Numbered from the stretch's first letter, positions 34,273 through 43,125 are shown. The stretch is DNA of 64,000 nucleotides from Saprospiraceae bacterium (GCA_026129545.1 JAHCHX010000003.1:186001-250000), one strand, 5' to 3'. A program made the numbers and translations. The notes: generated by a model not told the origin, from the sequence alone.

Positions 34273-35430
34273 ATGGACACAATAGGCATACTTGGCGCAG
34301 GAGCAATGGGCAGCGGCATCGCCCAAGTCGCCGCTGCTGCCGGACATCAAGTGGTGATATGCGACAATCTTACCATTGCCTTGGCCAAGGCTGGCAAGGG
34401 CATGCAGGCATCCTTGAAATTAGGCGTCGAAAAAGGAAAAATCACAGATGCCGAGGCATATTCCCTATTCAGCCGCGTCCGCTTCACCGACCACATGAGC
34501 GAATTCCGCGATTGCGCCATCATCATCGAGGCCATTGTGGAAGACATCGAACAGAAACAAATCGCTTTCAAGAGCATGGAGGCCATCGTGGACGAAAATA
34601 CCATTCTGGCCAGCAACACCTCCTCGCTTTCCATATCGGCTATGGGTGCCCAACTCAAACACCCAGAGCGCATACTCGGTGTCCACTTCTTCAATCCTGC
34701 CCCGCTGATGCGGCTGGTGGAAATCATCCCCGGCCTTCAGACCCGCCCAGATGTGGTGGAGCGCGGCAAAAAACTCATTGACAGCTGGGGCAAGACGACC
34801 GTCATCGCCAAAGACACACCAGGCTTCATCGTCAATCGCGTGGCAAGGCCCTATTATGGGGAAGCCCTGCGCATTTTCGACGAAGGCATCGCGGATGTCG
34901 CCACCATTGACTGGGCCATGCGCGACCTCTGCGGCTTCCGCATGGGGCCTTTTGAACTGATGGACTTCATCGGCAATGACATCAACTACGCCGTGACGGA
35001 AGTGATTTTCTCCAATTTTTTCTACGACCCTCGCTACAAACCCTCTTTCACCCAAAAACGCCTCGTGGATGCACACCTGTTTGGCAAAAAAACAGGGCGC
35101 GGATTCTACGACTATCGAGAAGGCGCCGTGAAACCCGAACCTACCCGCGACGAAAACCTCGGACGCGAAATCGCCAGCCGCATCCTCGCCATGCTTATCA
35201 ACGAAGCCGCCGACGCACTCTACCTGCGCGTCGCCAGCCGCGACGACATTGACCTCGCCATGACGCAAGGGGTCAACTATCCCAAAGGGTTGCTCGCTTG
35301 GGCCGACGAAATCGGCATCGAAAAAATCGTGGAAAAACTGGATTCGCTCTATGTCGAATATCTGGAAGACCGCTACCGATGCAGCCCGCTGTTGCGGAAA
35401 ATGGCAAGGGAAAATCAGGGGTTTTATTGA
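34273..35430 (+). CDS. paaH-like: 3-hydroxyacyl-CoA dehydrogenase (PaaH/Hbd-like)
   Basis: The 385-residue NAD-dependent enzyme oxidises 3-hydroxyacyl-CoA to 3-ketoacyl-CoA. The Rossmann motif is ILGAGAMGSGIAQ (6-18). The catalytic His is in ERILGVHFFNPAPLM, with the NTSSLSI and VEIIPGLQT.PDVVERGK blocks. The C-terminal part has two 3HCDH domains (PGFIVNRVARPYYGEA and later INEAADALYLRVASRDDIDLAMTQGVNYPKGLLAWAD), so it is longer than the 280-residue butyryl type. The next intact gene is a PaaI-like thioesterase, so phenylacetate or related acyl-CoA breakdown is plausible. The ATG at 34273 gives the normal N-terminus. Confidence 0.93.
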   Translation: MDTIGILGAGAMGSGIAQVAAAAGHQVVICDNLTIALAKAGKGMQASLKLGVEKGKITDAEAYSLFSRVRFTDHMSEFRDCAIIIEAIVEDIEQKQIAFKSMEAIVDENTILASNTSSLSISAMGAQLKHPERILGVHFFNPAPLMRLVEIIPGLQTRPDVVERGKKLIDSWGKTTVIAKDTPGFIVNRVARPYYGEALRIFDEGIADVATIDWAMRDLCGFRMGPFELMDFIGNDINYAVTEVIFSNFFYDPRYKPSFTQKRLVDAHLFGKKTGRGFYDYREGAVKPEPTRDENLGREIASRILAMLINEAADALYLRVASRDDIDLAMTQGVNYPKGLLAWADEIGIEKIVEKLDSLYVEYLEDRYRCSPLLRKMARENQGFY

Positions 35431-35590
35431 TTGCTCGTTGTTGGTTGTTCGAGGTTTTGGATGATGCCATTACCGCCAAAGATGAAGGATACATAACACA
35501 GGAAGAACTTCAAACAGGAAGAACGAAATTTGAAACGACAATAAAATCGGTCAACGGCTACATCAAGTACCTGAACTCTAGCTTTAATCA
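35431..35590 (+). pseudogene. Remnant of a four-helix-bundle (S23-type) protein gene
   Basis: In one frame of this stretch the translation VLDDAITAKDEGYITQEELQTGRTKFETTIKSVNGYIKYLN resembles the last helices of the four-helix-bundle (23S rRNA intervening-sequence) protein family, with KD.GYI..EE. No start codon or N-terminal part is present, and the same frame upstream runs in the body of the paaH-like gene. It may be debris from an insertion. The call is from pattern recognition only. Confidence 0.45.
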
Positions 35591-35620
35591 ATCAATAAAC
35601 AACGCACAACCAGCAATCCC

Positions 35621-36034
35621 GTGCTCCCTCTTGAGATTTTCCACAAAATGTACGACAACGACCCGTTCAGCCAATGGATGGGCATGGAGCTCGTGTCGGT
35701 GGGGGAAGGCACCTGCACCTTGCGCATGAAGGTGCGGGCCGAGATGCTCAACGGCTTTGGCGTGGCGCACGGGGGCATCACATTTTCGCTGGCCGACAGC
35801 GCCTTCGCATTTGCCTGCAACTCAAGCGGGCGGCACACGGTCTCGATTCACTGCACGGTGGAACACATCGCACCAGTTTTTGAAAACGACGTTCTGACCG
35901 CCACCGCCACGGAGGAACATTTGGGCAACTCCATTTCAAACTATGCCATAAAAATCACCAAACAGGACGGTTCGCCAGTGGCATTTTTTCGGGGAGTGGC
36001 TTTTAGAAAGAAGCAGGCATGGCAACCCGAATAG
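35621..36034 (+). CDS. paaI-like: Hotdog-fold thioesterase, PaaI-like
   Basis: The 137-residue protein matches PaaI (hydroxyphenylacetyl-CoA thioesterase): FSQWMGMELVSVGEGTCTLRM, the MLNGFGVAHGGITFSLADSAFAFACNSSG core with its HGG and Asp, and VSIHCTVEHIAPVFENDVLTATA. The family discards dead-end CoA thioesters of phenylacetate breakdown. I start at GTG 35621, because family members have residues before MYDNDPFSQW; an ATG at 35648 would drop nine residues. It lies downstream of the paaH-like gene. No other paa gene is in view. Confidence 0.88.
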   Translation: MLPLEIFHKMYDNDPFSQWMGMELVSVGEGTCTLRMKVRAEMLNGFGVAHGGITFSLADSAFAFACNSSGRHTVSIHCTVEHIAPVFENDVLTATATEEHLGNSISNYAIKITKQDGSPVAFFRGVAFRKKQAWQPE

Positions 36035-36052
36035 TCAGTTTATATACTTTGC

Positions 36053-36151
36053 GCCGCCGGGTTTGGGGCATGCCTAAAAGCGCAGGCAGCCTGCTCAAAA
36101 TCATGGAGAGCGAGCATGGTCGTCTGACAAATCCTAGCGAATCAAGGTATA
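36053..36151 (+). repeat. Dispersed repeat family R1, copy 2
   Basis: About 99 bases begin GCGCCGCCGGGTTTGGGGCATG and end CCTAGCGAATCAAGGTATA. The last 31 bases, ending AATCAAGGTATA, are nearly identical to copies at 56200 and 61953. It follows the paaI-like gene. The IS66-family element inserted at its right edge, whose duplicated target begins within the repeat's final bases. Confidence 0.8.
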
Positions 36152-37635
36152 TTTTTGTAAAAACTTAGCCAGCCTTAAAAACGATAGTTTTCCTATCAAA
36201 AGCGTTTGTCAGGTTCTGGAACACGTTCATTGAATGTTTGCGTAGAGTTGAGGTAAATGATTGTATGCGTGCATAGTGCTGCGCCCCTTTAAAGGTTTGG
36301 AAATTGGTGGCGACCTTTTGTTTGGTCTTCAGGCAACGGATGTCGCGCTCGGCTTGGTTGTTGGTGAACGGCACGTTTTGCTCAAAGGCAAAGGCAAGCC
36401 ACTCGTCCCGGTGCTTGACCAGGCGATTGAGCAGGTTGCGTCCCTTCGAGTTTTTGGGCTTTCCTCTTTTGCCCTGTTTGGGGGGCGGCTCTTCCCTGTC
36501 GGCCGATTGGCAGATTTGCTCGAAGTGGTGCCGCCAGGTTTGAGGGTCGGCCACCGACCCGGTGCCCTTTTGGCTGGCTTGGTAGAGTTGCAGGACAAAC
36601 TGGTGCATTTGGGAGGCCCATTTTGAGCCGTTTTCCGCCAGATTGGTCAGTTCCCGGAGCAGGTGCGCGCCACAGAGGGCGTGCTTGCACTGTTGAAAGT
36701 CAAAATAACTGGCCCAGCAGTCGTGCACGGCCCGCTTGGTGAAGTCCTTGAGCAGCGAGGCTTCGGATTCGAGCGCCTCCTTGCCCCGTTTTTTGTGGAC
36801 GAACAGGTGGGTGAACAGCGCGGTCGAGGCGACGTGGAACCAGTGGAGTTTTTTCTCCACCCGCATGCCCGTTTCATCAAAATGAACCACATCGGAGGCC
36901 AAAACCGCCGTTTTGATTTGTTCCTCAATCGGCTCAAGGGCTTGGTACATGCCAGCGTTGGCCGTCAGGGCGGTGCTTTCGTTGAACGAACAGCCCCACA
37001 GGTCGCCCATGAGTTGCTCGATTTTCTCCAGCGGCAGTTTGTAGTCGTTGTTCAACAGGACGCTCAGCGCCTTGATCCGGGAACCGTACTGCACAGGCTG
37101 GCCTACCTCGGGCGGAAAACAGCCCCAATGCTGCCTGCCACAACAGACCGCCACGCCCAACTGGTGCTCCGTGACCTCCATGCGGGGTGCGGGAATATCG
37201 AACACCTGGCGCTTTTGGGCCACTTCAACCACGTCGGCAGTGGAAAAATCCTTCGAACAGCAGGAGCAGGATGTGGCATGGTGCACCACAACGTGGTCCA
37301 CCGTGTCCACCATCTTGAGCGTCTTGCCTTTGTGGCCCAACTGGCCGCCGCTCTTTTTGGGCGGCTCTTTGGGAAGGCCCGGTTTCTTGGACAAACCATC
37401 TGACGACGGCGGCTTGTGACTGTTCTTGCTGTTCATCTTTAGGCGCGAACGCAATTCGGCAACTTCCGCCCGAAGGGCAGCATTCTCGGATTCCAGTGCC
37501 TCAACCTTGGCAAGCAAGACCATGACCAAATCCTTCAATACCGATATGTCATTCGATAACTCCATGAACCAGATGTATTCGCTAAAACAATTTTACATTG
37601 ACTTGGGTTGGATGCCTAAGTTTTTACATATTTTT
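36149..37635. mobile_element. Complete IS66-family insertion sequence
   Basis: The element spans 36157-37627 (1,471 bp). Its ends GTAAAAACTTAG and CTAAGTTTTTAC are perfect inverted repeats for 12 bases, with further partial matches. An 8-bp target duplication ATATTTTT flanks it (36149-36156 and 37628-37635). The GTAA end and 8-bp duplication are typical of IS66. It carries one transposase gene and no accessory genes, like the ISBst12 group. The intact repeats suggest recent insertion. It separates the paaI-like gene and repeat R1 from a terminator. Confidence 0.95.
36165..37565 (-). CDS. tnpC-like: IS66-family transposase
   Basis: The 466-residue transposase has an N-terminal coiled coil (10-45), a Ser/Lys-rich segment with PPSSDG, and a zinc-finger motif (CSCCSKDF). 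The IS66 catalytic core follows: VVHFDETGMRVEKKLHWFHVA (first Asp), VHDCWASYFDFQQCKHALCGAHLLRELT (second acidic region) and NVPFTNNQAERDIRCLKTKQKV (Glu). The frame is complete with no stop. It ends 8 bases inside the left end of the element and starts about 60 bases inside the right end. It is likely active given the intact ends. Confidence 0.95.
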   Translation of the reverse strand: MELSNDISVLKDLVMVLLAKVEALESENAALRAEVAELRSRLKMNSKNSHKPPSSDGLSKKPGLPKEPPKKSGGQLGHKGKTLKMVDTVDHVVVHHATSCSCCSKDFSTADVVEVAQKRQVFDIPAPRMEVTEHQLGVAVCCGRQHWGCFPPEVGQPVQYGSRIKALSVLLNNDYKLPLEKIEQLMGDLWGCSFNESTALTANAGMYQALEPIEEQIKTAVLASDVVHFDETGMRVEKKLHWFHVASTALFTHLFVHKKRGKEALESEASLLKDFTKRAVHDCWASYFDFQQCKHALCGAHLLRELTNLAENGSKWASQMHQFVLQLYQASQKGTGSVADPQTWRHHFEQICQSADREEPPPKQGKRGKPKNSKGRNLLNRLVKHRDEWLAFAFEQNVPFTNNQAERDIRCLKTKQKVATNFQTFKGAQHYARIQSFTSTLRKHSMNVFQNLTNAFDRKTIVFKAG

Positions 37636-37638
37636 TTC

Positions 37639-37669
37639 AAAATCTCCGACGCACAGGGGAGATTGTTTT
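37639..37669 (+). terminator. Hairpin terminator, probably the old end of the paaI-like unit
   Basis: AATCTCC (37641-37647) pairs with GGAGATT (37658-37664), followed by GTTTT. Without the IS it would lie about 120 bases after the paaI-like gene and directly after the R1 repeat. Confidence 0.5.
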
Positions 37670-37731
37670 CGGGGAAAATCGTGAGCGCGGAATAACAAAC
37701 AACCTCGCCCAAACGGACACGCCCAAAACCG

Positions 37732-37739
37732 TACCTTCG
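37732..37739 (+). promoter_or_regulatory. Promoter-like box (TACCTTCG) next to the TolC start codon
   Basis: TACCTTCG differs from TAnnTTTG at one base and ends four bases before the ATG at 37744. If it is used, the mRNA would be leaderless. Confidence 0.35.
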
Positions 37740-37743
37740 CGCT

Positions 37744-39093
37744 ATGAAAAGGTACGGTTTTTTCATCTTTTGGGCATTTTTCATTTTAAAAACGGCCGCC
37801 CAGCCCGGCACCCGCACCGTCACGCTCGGTGAAAGCCTCGATTTGGCGCTCGCGCACAGCCCACAACTCAAGAAAGCACAACTCGAACGCGAGGGATTCG
37901 AGCTTCGGCTGAAAGAAGCCCGCAGCGCCGCCTATCCGCAAATAGCGGGCGGCATCACCTACGAATATGCGCCCGTGCTGCCCACTCAGCTGCTGCCGGG
38001 CACACTCTTTGGCCTCGCCGAGGGCAGCATCGTGCCGGCCCAATTCGGTCGTCCGTGGCAAATGCTCACCTCTGTGACCATCACACAACGGATATACGAC
38101 GAGTCCTTGTTTCGTGGAATCCCCGCCATCACCGCCGGACGCGCCGTGTCCGACCTGCTGGTGGCACGCTCTGAGGAGGAAATTATCTTCAACACCGCCA
38201 CCGTTTTTTATCAAACATTCCAAACCGAGCAACTACTCCGCTCCCTCAATGCCAACGCTGAAAAATTGGATGCCCTCCAACGCATGGCCGAACTCCAGTT
38301 GGCCAACGACTACGCCATCCCGACCGACGTGAAACGCATCCGAGTGGCACGCACCAACCTGGAAACCCAACGCCAAAAACTGCTCACGGGCATCTCCGTG
38401 CTGCATCAGACACTGCAATACCTCTGCGGTGTGCCGTTCGAGGAACGCCTCCAACTCATGGAGGACATGAGCAATCCAGCCGCCGATTCGCTCCGTTGGC
38501 TATCGCTCCCTTTCGAACCCGAAAGCACCACCGAACATCTGCTCATTCTGCGCAGCCTCGAGCTCAATCGCATCCAGACGCGCAGCAAATGGGCCGAGCG
38601 CCTGCCCAGCCTAAGCGCCTACGCCACCGCCTTTTACCAAACATGGCGCAATGATGGCAACGTGTTCGACCCCGAAAACACATGGTATGGGGCCACCGTG
38701 TTCGGTTTGAAAATTGATGTGCCGATATTCGACGGATTCAGCCGCAACAGGAAGGTGAACGTATTGCAATTGGAGGCCAAAAAACTGCACGAAGACCGCC
38801 ACCAGTTGGAAGGCATCAAGGCACTCGAATTCCGCCAAGCACGCGAAGAGCTCCAAAATGCCATCCGGGTGTTGGAATATCAATCGGACAACGTGGCATT
38901 GGCCCGCGAAATCACCGACAAACTGCTGCTGCAATATCGGGAAGGAGTGGTGCCGCTCACCGACCTGCTCAACGCACAAACGGCGCTTTCCGAAGCCGAG
39001 ACGAACTACTGGCAGCAAGTGTTCGGCTACAAACTCGCGGTGCTGAAATTGCTAAAGGCATCAGGAAGACTTGAGGACTTGAAGACACGGTAG
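37744..39093 (+). CDS. TolC-family outer-membrane efflux protein
   Basis: The 449-residue protein starts with a signal peptide (MKRYGFFIFWAFFILKTAAQ). It has the two repeated halves of the outer-membrane efflux family: LGESLDLALAHSPQLKKAQLEREG, then a beta segment (MLTSVTITQRIYD), a long helical part, and a second half with the second strand and YREGVVPLTDLLNAQTALSEAETNYWQQVFGYKLAVLKLLKASG. Three copies form a channel-tunnel that exports drugs or proteins with an inner-membrane pump. No pump or adaptor gene is adjacent. A terminator follows. Confidence 0.92.
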   Translation: MKRYGFFIFWAFFILKTAAQPGTRTVTLGESLDLALAHSPQLKKAQLEREGFELRLKEARSAAYPQIAGGITYEYAPVLPTQLLPGTLFGLAEGSIVPAQFGRPWQMLTSVTITQRIYDESLFRGIPAITAGRAVSDLLVARSEEEIIFNTATVFYQTFQTEQLLRSLNANAEKLDALQRMAELQLANDYAIPTDVKRIRVARTNLETQRQKLLTGISVLHQTLQYLCGVPFEERLQLMEDMSNPAADSLRWLSLPFEPESTTEHLLILRSLELNRIQTRSKWAERLPSLSAYATAFYQTWRNDGNVFDPENTWYGATVFGLKIDVPIFDGFSRNRKVNVLQLEAKKLHEDRHQLEGIKALEFRQAREELQNAIRVLEYQSDNVALAREITDKLLLQYREGVVPLTDLLNAQTALSEAETNYWQQVFGYKLAVLKLLKASGRLEDLKTR

Positions 39094-39103
39094 AAAAACA
39101 AAA

Positions 39104-39132
39104 ACCTCCGAAGCGCCGAAACGCCCGGAGGT
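39104..39132 (+). terminator. Terminator of the TolC-type gene
   Basis: ACCTCCG (39104-39110) pairs with CGGAGGT (39126-39132), followed by CTTGCATTTTTC. It lies about 10 bases after the stop codon. Confidence 0.6.
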
Positions 39133-39146
39133 CTTGCATTTTTCTG

Positions 39147-39230
39147 TGACCACGACTGGAGTCGAACCAGCACATCCGTAAGGACACCACCCCCTCAAAG
39201 TGGCGCGTCTACCAATTCCGCCACGTGGCC
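39147..39230 (-). tRNA. tRNA-Leu (anticodon GAG)
   Basis: The reverse strand folds into a full leucine tRNA with a long variable arm. The acceptor GGCCACG pairs with CGTGGTC (one G-T), the D-arm is GCGGAATTGGTAGACGCG, and the anticodon loop TTGAGGG gives GAG at positions 34-36. The T-arm GGTTCGACTCC and discriminator A73 are present. CCA is not encoded. A promoter box lies at 39303. Confidence 0.95.
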
Positions 39231-39302
39231 GTTAGTAGGGTCATTAAGTGCAATCGAGGGTTATTAGGAGCCATTTTTAAGAGCTATCGTCAAAATGGAG
39301 TG

Positions 39303-39310
39303 CAAAGGTA
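39303..39310 (-). promoter_or_regulatory. Promoter -7 box of tRNA-Leu
   Basis: CAAAGGTA reads TACCTTTG on the reverse strand, about 73 bases upstream of the tRNA. Between them (39232-39275) is a degenerate GGTCATTA.. stretch reminiscent of the array before topA. Confidence 0.45.
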
Positions 39311-39446
39311 AAGTCGTTTCGGAAAAAAAGAAGATGCCGTTCAAAAATTTCTCTCAAACATCCTCATCCCTGCCTCACACCCCACACTATTGGACATTAT
39401 TTTTGTGCTGCGAAGGCACAATGGCACAAAATGCGGCAAGTCTACC

Positions 39447-39619
39447 CAGATTGAAGAGGATTTGAACCTGCCCGTTGGCAAGGCAGGGATTCCCTTGATT
39501 GATTTGTGTGATTTTCAAAGGATTACGAGCAACGTCCGTTCAAGGCCACCTTGTCAGACCCTGTACTCAGGGGCTTGCCCGGCCAAGTGAAGCGGACGGG
39601 ACTGATTTGCGTTGACTAT
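39447..39619 (+). repeat. Dispersed repeat family R2 (173 bp), copy 1
   Basis: This 173-base stretch is closely similar to 63563-63735 in inverted orientation, without length change. It begins CAGATTGAAGAGGATTTG, contains CCCGTTGGCAAGGC and CCCTTGATTGATTTG, and ends TTTGCGTTGACTAT. No terminal inverted repeat or gene is obvious. Bases 39231-39704 otherwise hold nothing I recognise. Confidence 0.8.
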
Positions 39620-39704
39620 CAATGCGTATTTTGCTTTGCGTCTTTGTGACTTCGTGGCAAATTTGAAAATGTCCAGTCGTGTGCTCGCACCCTCTCTACG
39701 ATGC

Positions 39705-40868
39705 TCAGCTAAACACATCTTTCACCCGCTCAAAGAAACTTTTGTCTTCCTTTGCCGGAGCGGGTGTGAAATTGGGCATCTCGCGCAGTTTTTCCAGCAA
39801 ACGACGCTCCTCGTCGGTCAGCTTTTTGGGCGTCCACACATTGACATGAATCAGCTGGTCGCCACGCTGATAGCTCTGGAGCGCCGGCAGCCCTTTGTCT
39901 TTCAGGCGAAAAACTTTCCCGGACTGAGTGCCTGCCGGCACCGTGATGCGTGCCCTGCCATCCAAAGTGGGCACTTCCAATTTGGAGCCAAGCGCCGCAT
40001 CGGCGATATTGAGGAAGAGTTCGTAGTGTATGTTGTTGCCTTCTCGGGTGAATTCGTCGTGCGGAATCTCTTCGATGGTGATGACCAAATCCCCCGGCGG
40101 GCCGCCTTTGGCTCCGGCATTGCCTTTGCCCGACATGGAAAGTTGGATGCCCTCGTGCACGCCAGCAGGTATATCCACATCAATCGTCTCCTCGCCAAAC
40201 ACGCGCCCGTCACCTCTGCATACGTTGCATGGTGACTTGATGGTCTGCCCCGAACCATTGCAAGTAGGGCACTGAGCGGCAGTCTGCATCATGCCAAAAG
40301 GTGTCTGTGTGACGCGGTTGACCATGCCCGACCCTCGGCAAGTGCTACAAGTCTCCACAGAGTTGGCATCGCGGGCGCCGGAGCCACCACAAGTGCCGCA
40401 AGTGACTTGCTTCCTGACCTTTATCTTCTTATTGACCCCACTGGCGATTTCTTCCAAAGTCATTTTTACTTTGATGCGCAGGTTGGTGCCGCGCTCGCCG
40501 CGAGGCCGCGCGCCGCCGCCACCGCGTCGTCTGCCACCGCCAAAAAACTCGCCGAAAATATCATCGGTATCGAAGCCAAAGCGACGCAGGATTTCGTCCA
40601 TGTCCATCCCTTGGAATCCGCCCCCGGGCCCGCCGCCCATACCTTCCACGCCAGCATGGCCGTAGCGGTCGTAACGCGCTTTTTTGTCGGCATCGCTCAA
40701 CACATCATACGCCTCTGCTGCCTCCTTGAATTTTTCTTCCGCCGACTTGTCGCCGGGGTTGCGGTCGGGGTGATATTCCAAAGCCTTTTTGCGGTAGGCT
40801 TTTTTTATGTCGTCGGCGCTGGCGTTTTTCGCTACGCCCAACACCTCGTAATAGTCTCTTTTTGTCAT
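39705..40868 (-). CDS. dnaJ: Chaperone protein DnaJ
   Basis: The 387-residue co-chaperone stimulates DnaK ATPase. Its J domain (3-70) carries the HPD triad (33-35). A Gly-rich linker follows (about 72-118). The zinc domain has four CxxCxGxG repeats (CGTCGGSG, CSTCRGSG, CPTCNGSG and CNVCRGDG). The C-terminal substrate-binding domain follows (from about 215). It is the last gene of the tlpA-grpE-dnaJ series on the minus strand. Confidence 0.97.
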   Translation of the reverse strand: MTKRDYYEVLGVAKNASADDIKKAYRKKALEYHPDRNPGDKSAEEKFKEAAEAYDVLSDADKKARYDRYGHAGVEGMGGGPGGGFQGMDMDEILRRFGFDTDDIFGEFFGGGRRRGGGGARPRGERGTNLRIKVKMTLEEIASGVNKKIKVRKQVTCGTCGGSGARDANSVETCSTCRGSGMVNRVTQTPFGMMQTAAQCPTCNGSGQTIKSPCNVCRGDGRVFGEETIDVDIPAGVHEGIQLSMSGKGNAGAKGGPPGDLVITIEEIPHDEFTREGNNIHYELFLNIADAALGSKLEVPTLDGRARITVPAGTQSGKVFRLKDKGLPALQSYQRGDQLIHVNVWTPKKLTDEERRLLEKLREMPNFTPAPAKEDKSFFERVKDVFS

Positions 40869-40951
40869 TGTGCTGATTGGTTATTCGGTTATTTGTTGAC
40901 TTGGTTATTTGATTATCGAACAACCAGACACTCAACTAACCCAAACCCCAC

Positions 40952-41506
40952 TTATTTCCCCACCACCACCTTGGCAAAGCGAATGATGCGCTCGCCAAGC
41001 GTGTAGCCGGGTTCGAGAATGTCGATGATTTTGCCTTTTAATTCGTCGGATGCGGCAGGCACTTCCGCCACAGCCTCATGCACGTCAGCATTGAACTCGT
41101 CGCCGGGTTGGGTGTCAATGACCACAAGCCCGCGGCTTTTTAGCGTGTTGACAAGTTTTTGGTGTATGAGGGAGGTGCCTTCCGTCAGTGCGTCGCTTTT
41201 TTCCGCCCTGTCAAAATCGTCCAAAATAGGCAAAAGGGCTGTCAGGATGTCACGTCCGGCAGTCTGGATTAGGTCCATTCTTTCGCGGGCGGTGTTGCGC
41301 TTGAAGTTTTCAAAATCCGAATAGAGATAAAGATACTTGTTGCGGCTTTCGTCCAATTGTTCTTGCAACTCGCGCAATTTTTCGTCAGTTGATGGGGATT
41401 CGGGCGGTTCGGCCGCCATCACCTCCTGTTCTTCCGTTGCTTCCATTTCGGGCGCGTGGCTCTCTTTTTCCATCATATCGAATATCTTTTTGAGTGTTTT
41501 TTTCAT
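40952..41506 (-). CDS. grpE: Nucleotide exchange factor GrpE
   Basis: The 184-residue protein releases ADP from DnaK. It has an acidic N-terminus (EATEEQEVMAAEPPESP), a long helix (LRELQEQLDESRNKYLYLYSDFENFKRN) and the core ILTALLPILDDFDRAEKS. The terminal head is D(V/A)HEAV...DEL.GKI...EPGYTLGERIIRFAKVVV. The start at ATG 41504-41506 is chosen since the upstream frame is not protein-like. The dnaJ gene follows by 83 bases. Confidence 0.96.
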   Translation of the reverse strand: MKKTLKKIFDMMEKESHAPEMEATEEQEVMAAEPPESPSTDEKLRELQEQLDESRNKYLYLYSDFENFKRNTARERMDLIQTAGRDILTALLPILDDFDRAEKSDALTEGTSLIHQKLVNTLKSRGLVVIDTQPGDEFNADVHEAVAEVPAASDELKGKIIDILEPGYTLGERIIRFAKVVVGK

Positions 41507-41591
41507 AAAAAGTTGGTCTTCAAACACAGGTGAGTTTGGGCACAAGGGCAATGCACAATTTTTATGCCCTGCCCCCAGACGCGCCATTTTG

Positions 41592-42107
41592 TCAGCGAGC
41601 GGCCAAACGTTCGGCGAGCATTTTTTCGATTTGCGCAGGCTGCCAATTCACGCCCATGATGTCGCCATCGGGGTTGAGCAAAAAAGTGGCGGGAATGGCT
41701 TTGATGTTGTAAAGCCGGGAGGCGCTGCCGCCAAAATCCGCCGATTCCATGGCGTGATGGCGCCACGTCAATCCGTCGCGCTCAATGGCGCGTTGCCACG
41801 CCAGCTCGGTCTTTTCAATGCCCACACTGAACACCTCAAAGCCTTGGCCATTGTATTTTTGGTAAATAGCGGCCAGTTTGGGGTTCTCGGCCCGGCAGGG
41901 ACCGCACCAACTTCCCCAGAAGTGGAGCAACACATATTTCCCTTTCAAATCGTGGAGTCGCGCTTTCTGACCATCGGCCAAAGTGACTTCAAAATCGGGT
42001 GCCATATCGCCCGCCCTGAACCGGGGTTGGCGGTATTGGTACCATGCAAACACCAAAGCGGCTAACAATGCGAACGCGCCAATGCGCATAAGAGAGGACT
42101 TATCCAT
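41592..42107 (-). CDS. TlpA-like periplasmic thiol-disulfide oxidoreductase
   Basis: The 171-residue protein has an N-terminal membrane anchor (MRIGAFALLAALVFAWY) and a thioredoxin fold with the redox motif WCGPC in LLHFWGSWCGPCRAENPKL. A cis-proline block KAIPATFLLNPDG closes the active site. TlpA-type proteins reduce periplasmic disulfides. It is upstream of grpE on the same strand (85-base gap). Translation starts at the ATG at 42105-42107. Confidence 0.9.
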   Translation of the reverse strand: MDKSSLMRIGAFALLAALVFAWYQYRQPRFRAGDMAPDFEVTLADGQKARLHDLKGKYVLLHFWGSWCGPCRAENPKLAAIYQKYNGQGFEVFSVGIEKTELAWQRAIERDGLTWRHHAMESADFGGSASRLYNIKAIPATFLLNPDGDIMGVNWQPAQIEKMLAERLAAR

Positions 42108-42171
42108 GTTTGATTTTGTTTTTCTCGAAAAACGAAGCACAAATATCCGACGTGCTGCATCGGCAAGGCGC

Positions 42172-42179
42172 TACTTTTG
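42172..42179 (+). promoter_or_regulatory. Promoter -7 box (TACTTTTG) of the flavin reductase gene
   Basis: TACTTTTG lies 35 bases before the ATG at 42215. Confidence 0.5.
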
Positions 42180-42214
42180 TCGCCGTTTTCAAAAGATTTT
42201 CAATTTGTGTTACC

Positions 42215-43111
42215 ATGTTAAGGATTGACCCGCTTGAAATCGCCACCAAAGACTTGCACCAATTTATTCTGGGTGCGGTGGCACCTCGTCCGATTGCCTT
42301 TGCCAGCACATTGAGCACCGATGGGGTGCCCAATCTGGCACCGTATAGTTTTTTCAACGCCTTCAGCAGCAACCCGCCTATTCTAATTTTTTCCAGCAAT
42401 CGCCGCGTGTCCAACAACACGACGAAAGACACTTTGAAAAATGTGGAAGAAACGGGCGAGGTAGTCATCAATGTCGTGCCGCACCGCATCGTTCGTCAGA
42501 TGGCGCTATGCAGCGTCGAATATCCCGCCGAGGTGAATGAGTTTGAAAAAGCGGGATTCACGCCGCTGCCATCCGAAAAAGTCAAACCCTTTCGGGTGGC
42601 CGAAAGCCCCGTGCACATGGAATGCAGGGTGGACAAGATACTCCCGCTTGGCGACAAGGGAGGAGCAGGCAACTTAATCATCTGCAACATCGTGCTGATG
42701 CACATCGCGGAGGAGGTGCTGACCGAAAATGGCCGCATTGACCCACACAAAATTGATTTGGTGGCTCGCATGGGGCGCTTCTACTACGCTCGCGCCAGCG
42801 GCGATGCCATTTTTGAGGTGGTGCAGCAGGTGACAGCGCTCGGCATTGGCTTCGATGGGTTGCCCGCGGGCATTCGCTACAGCAACGTCCTGACGGGCAA
42901 CAACTTGGGGCAATTGGCGGCGCTCACCGTGCTGCCTTCAAGAGAAGAGGCGATGACCTTGGCCGCCACCGACGGGCGGGTGCGAGCGGCGCTTGCGGAC
43001 ACATCGGCTCCTGCCGCGTTGTTTGCATACGCCAAAGAGGCGCTCGATAAAAACGACGTGGAATTGGGCGCAAAACTAGCGGTGTTGGCCGATTCGCTTT
43101 TAAAAGGCTGA
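42215..43111 (+). CDS. Flavin reductase family protein (FMN-binding split barrel)
   Basis: The 298-residue protein has an N-terminal split barrel typical of flavin reductases: LHQFILGAVAPRPIAFASTLS.DGVPNLAPYSFFNAFSSNPPILIFSS, NNTTKDTLKNVEETGEVVINVV, and a later ESPVHMECRV segment. Members reduce FMN or FAD using NAD(P)H and supply partner oxygenases. The C-terminal 100 residues (from about 200) form an extra helical region not typical of the short form. No partner oxygenase is nearby. Confidence 0.85.
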   Translation: MLRIDPLEIATKDLHQFILGAVAPRPIAFASTLSTDGVPNLAPYSFFNAFSSNPPILIFSSNRRVSNNTTKDTLKNVEETGEVVINVVPHRIVRQMALCSVEYPAEVNEFEKAGFTPLPSEKVKPFRVAESPVHMECRVDKILPLGDKGGAGNLIICNIVLMHIAEEVLTENGRIDPHKIDLVARMGRFYYARASGDAIFEVVQQVTALGIGFDGLPAGIRYSNVLTGNNLGQLAALTVLPSREEAMTLAATDGRVRAALADTSAPAALFAYAKEALDKNDVELGAKLAVLADSLLKG

Positions 43112-43125
43112 TATATACGCCAAGA

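Noticed and set aside
39447..39619. R2 repeat as a gene
   Set aside because: One frame is open in both copies, but many of the codon differences change the residue and there is no start codon or promoter, so coding use seems unlikely.
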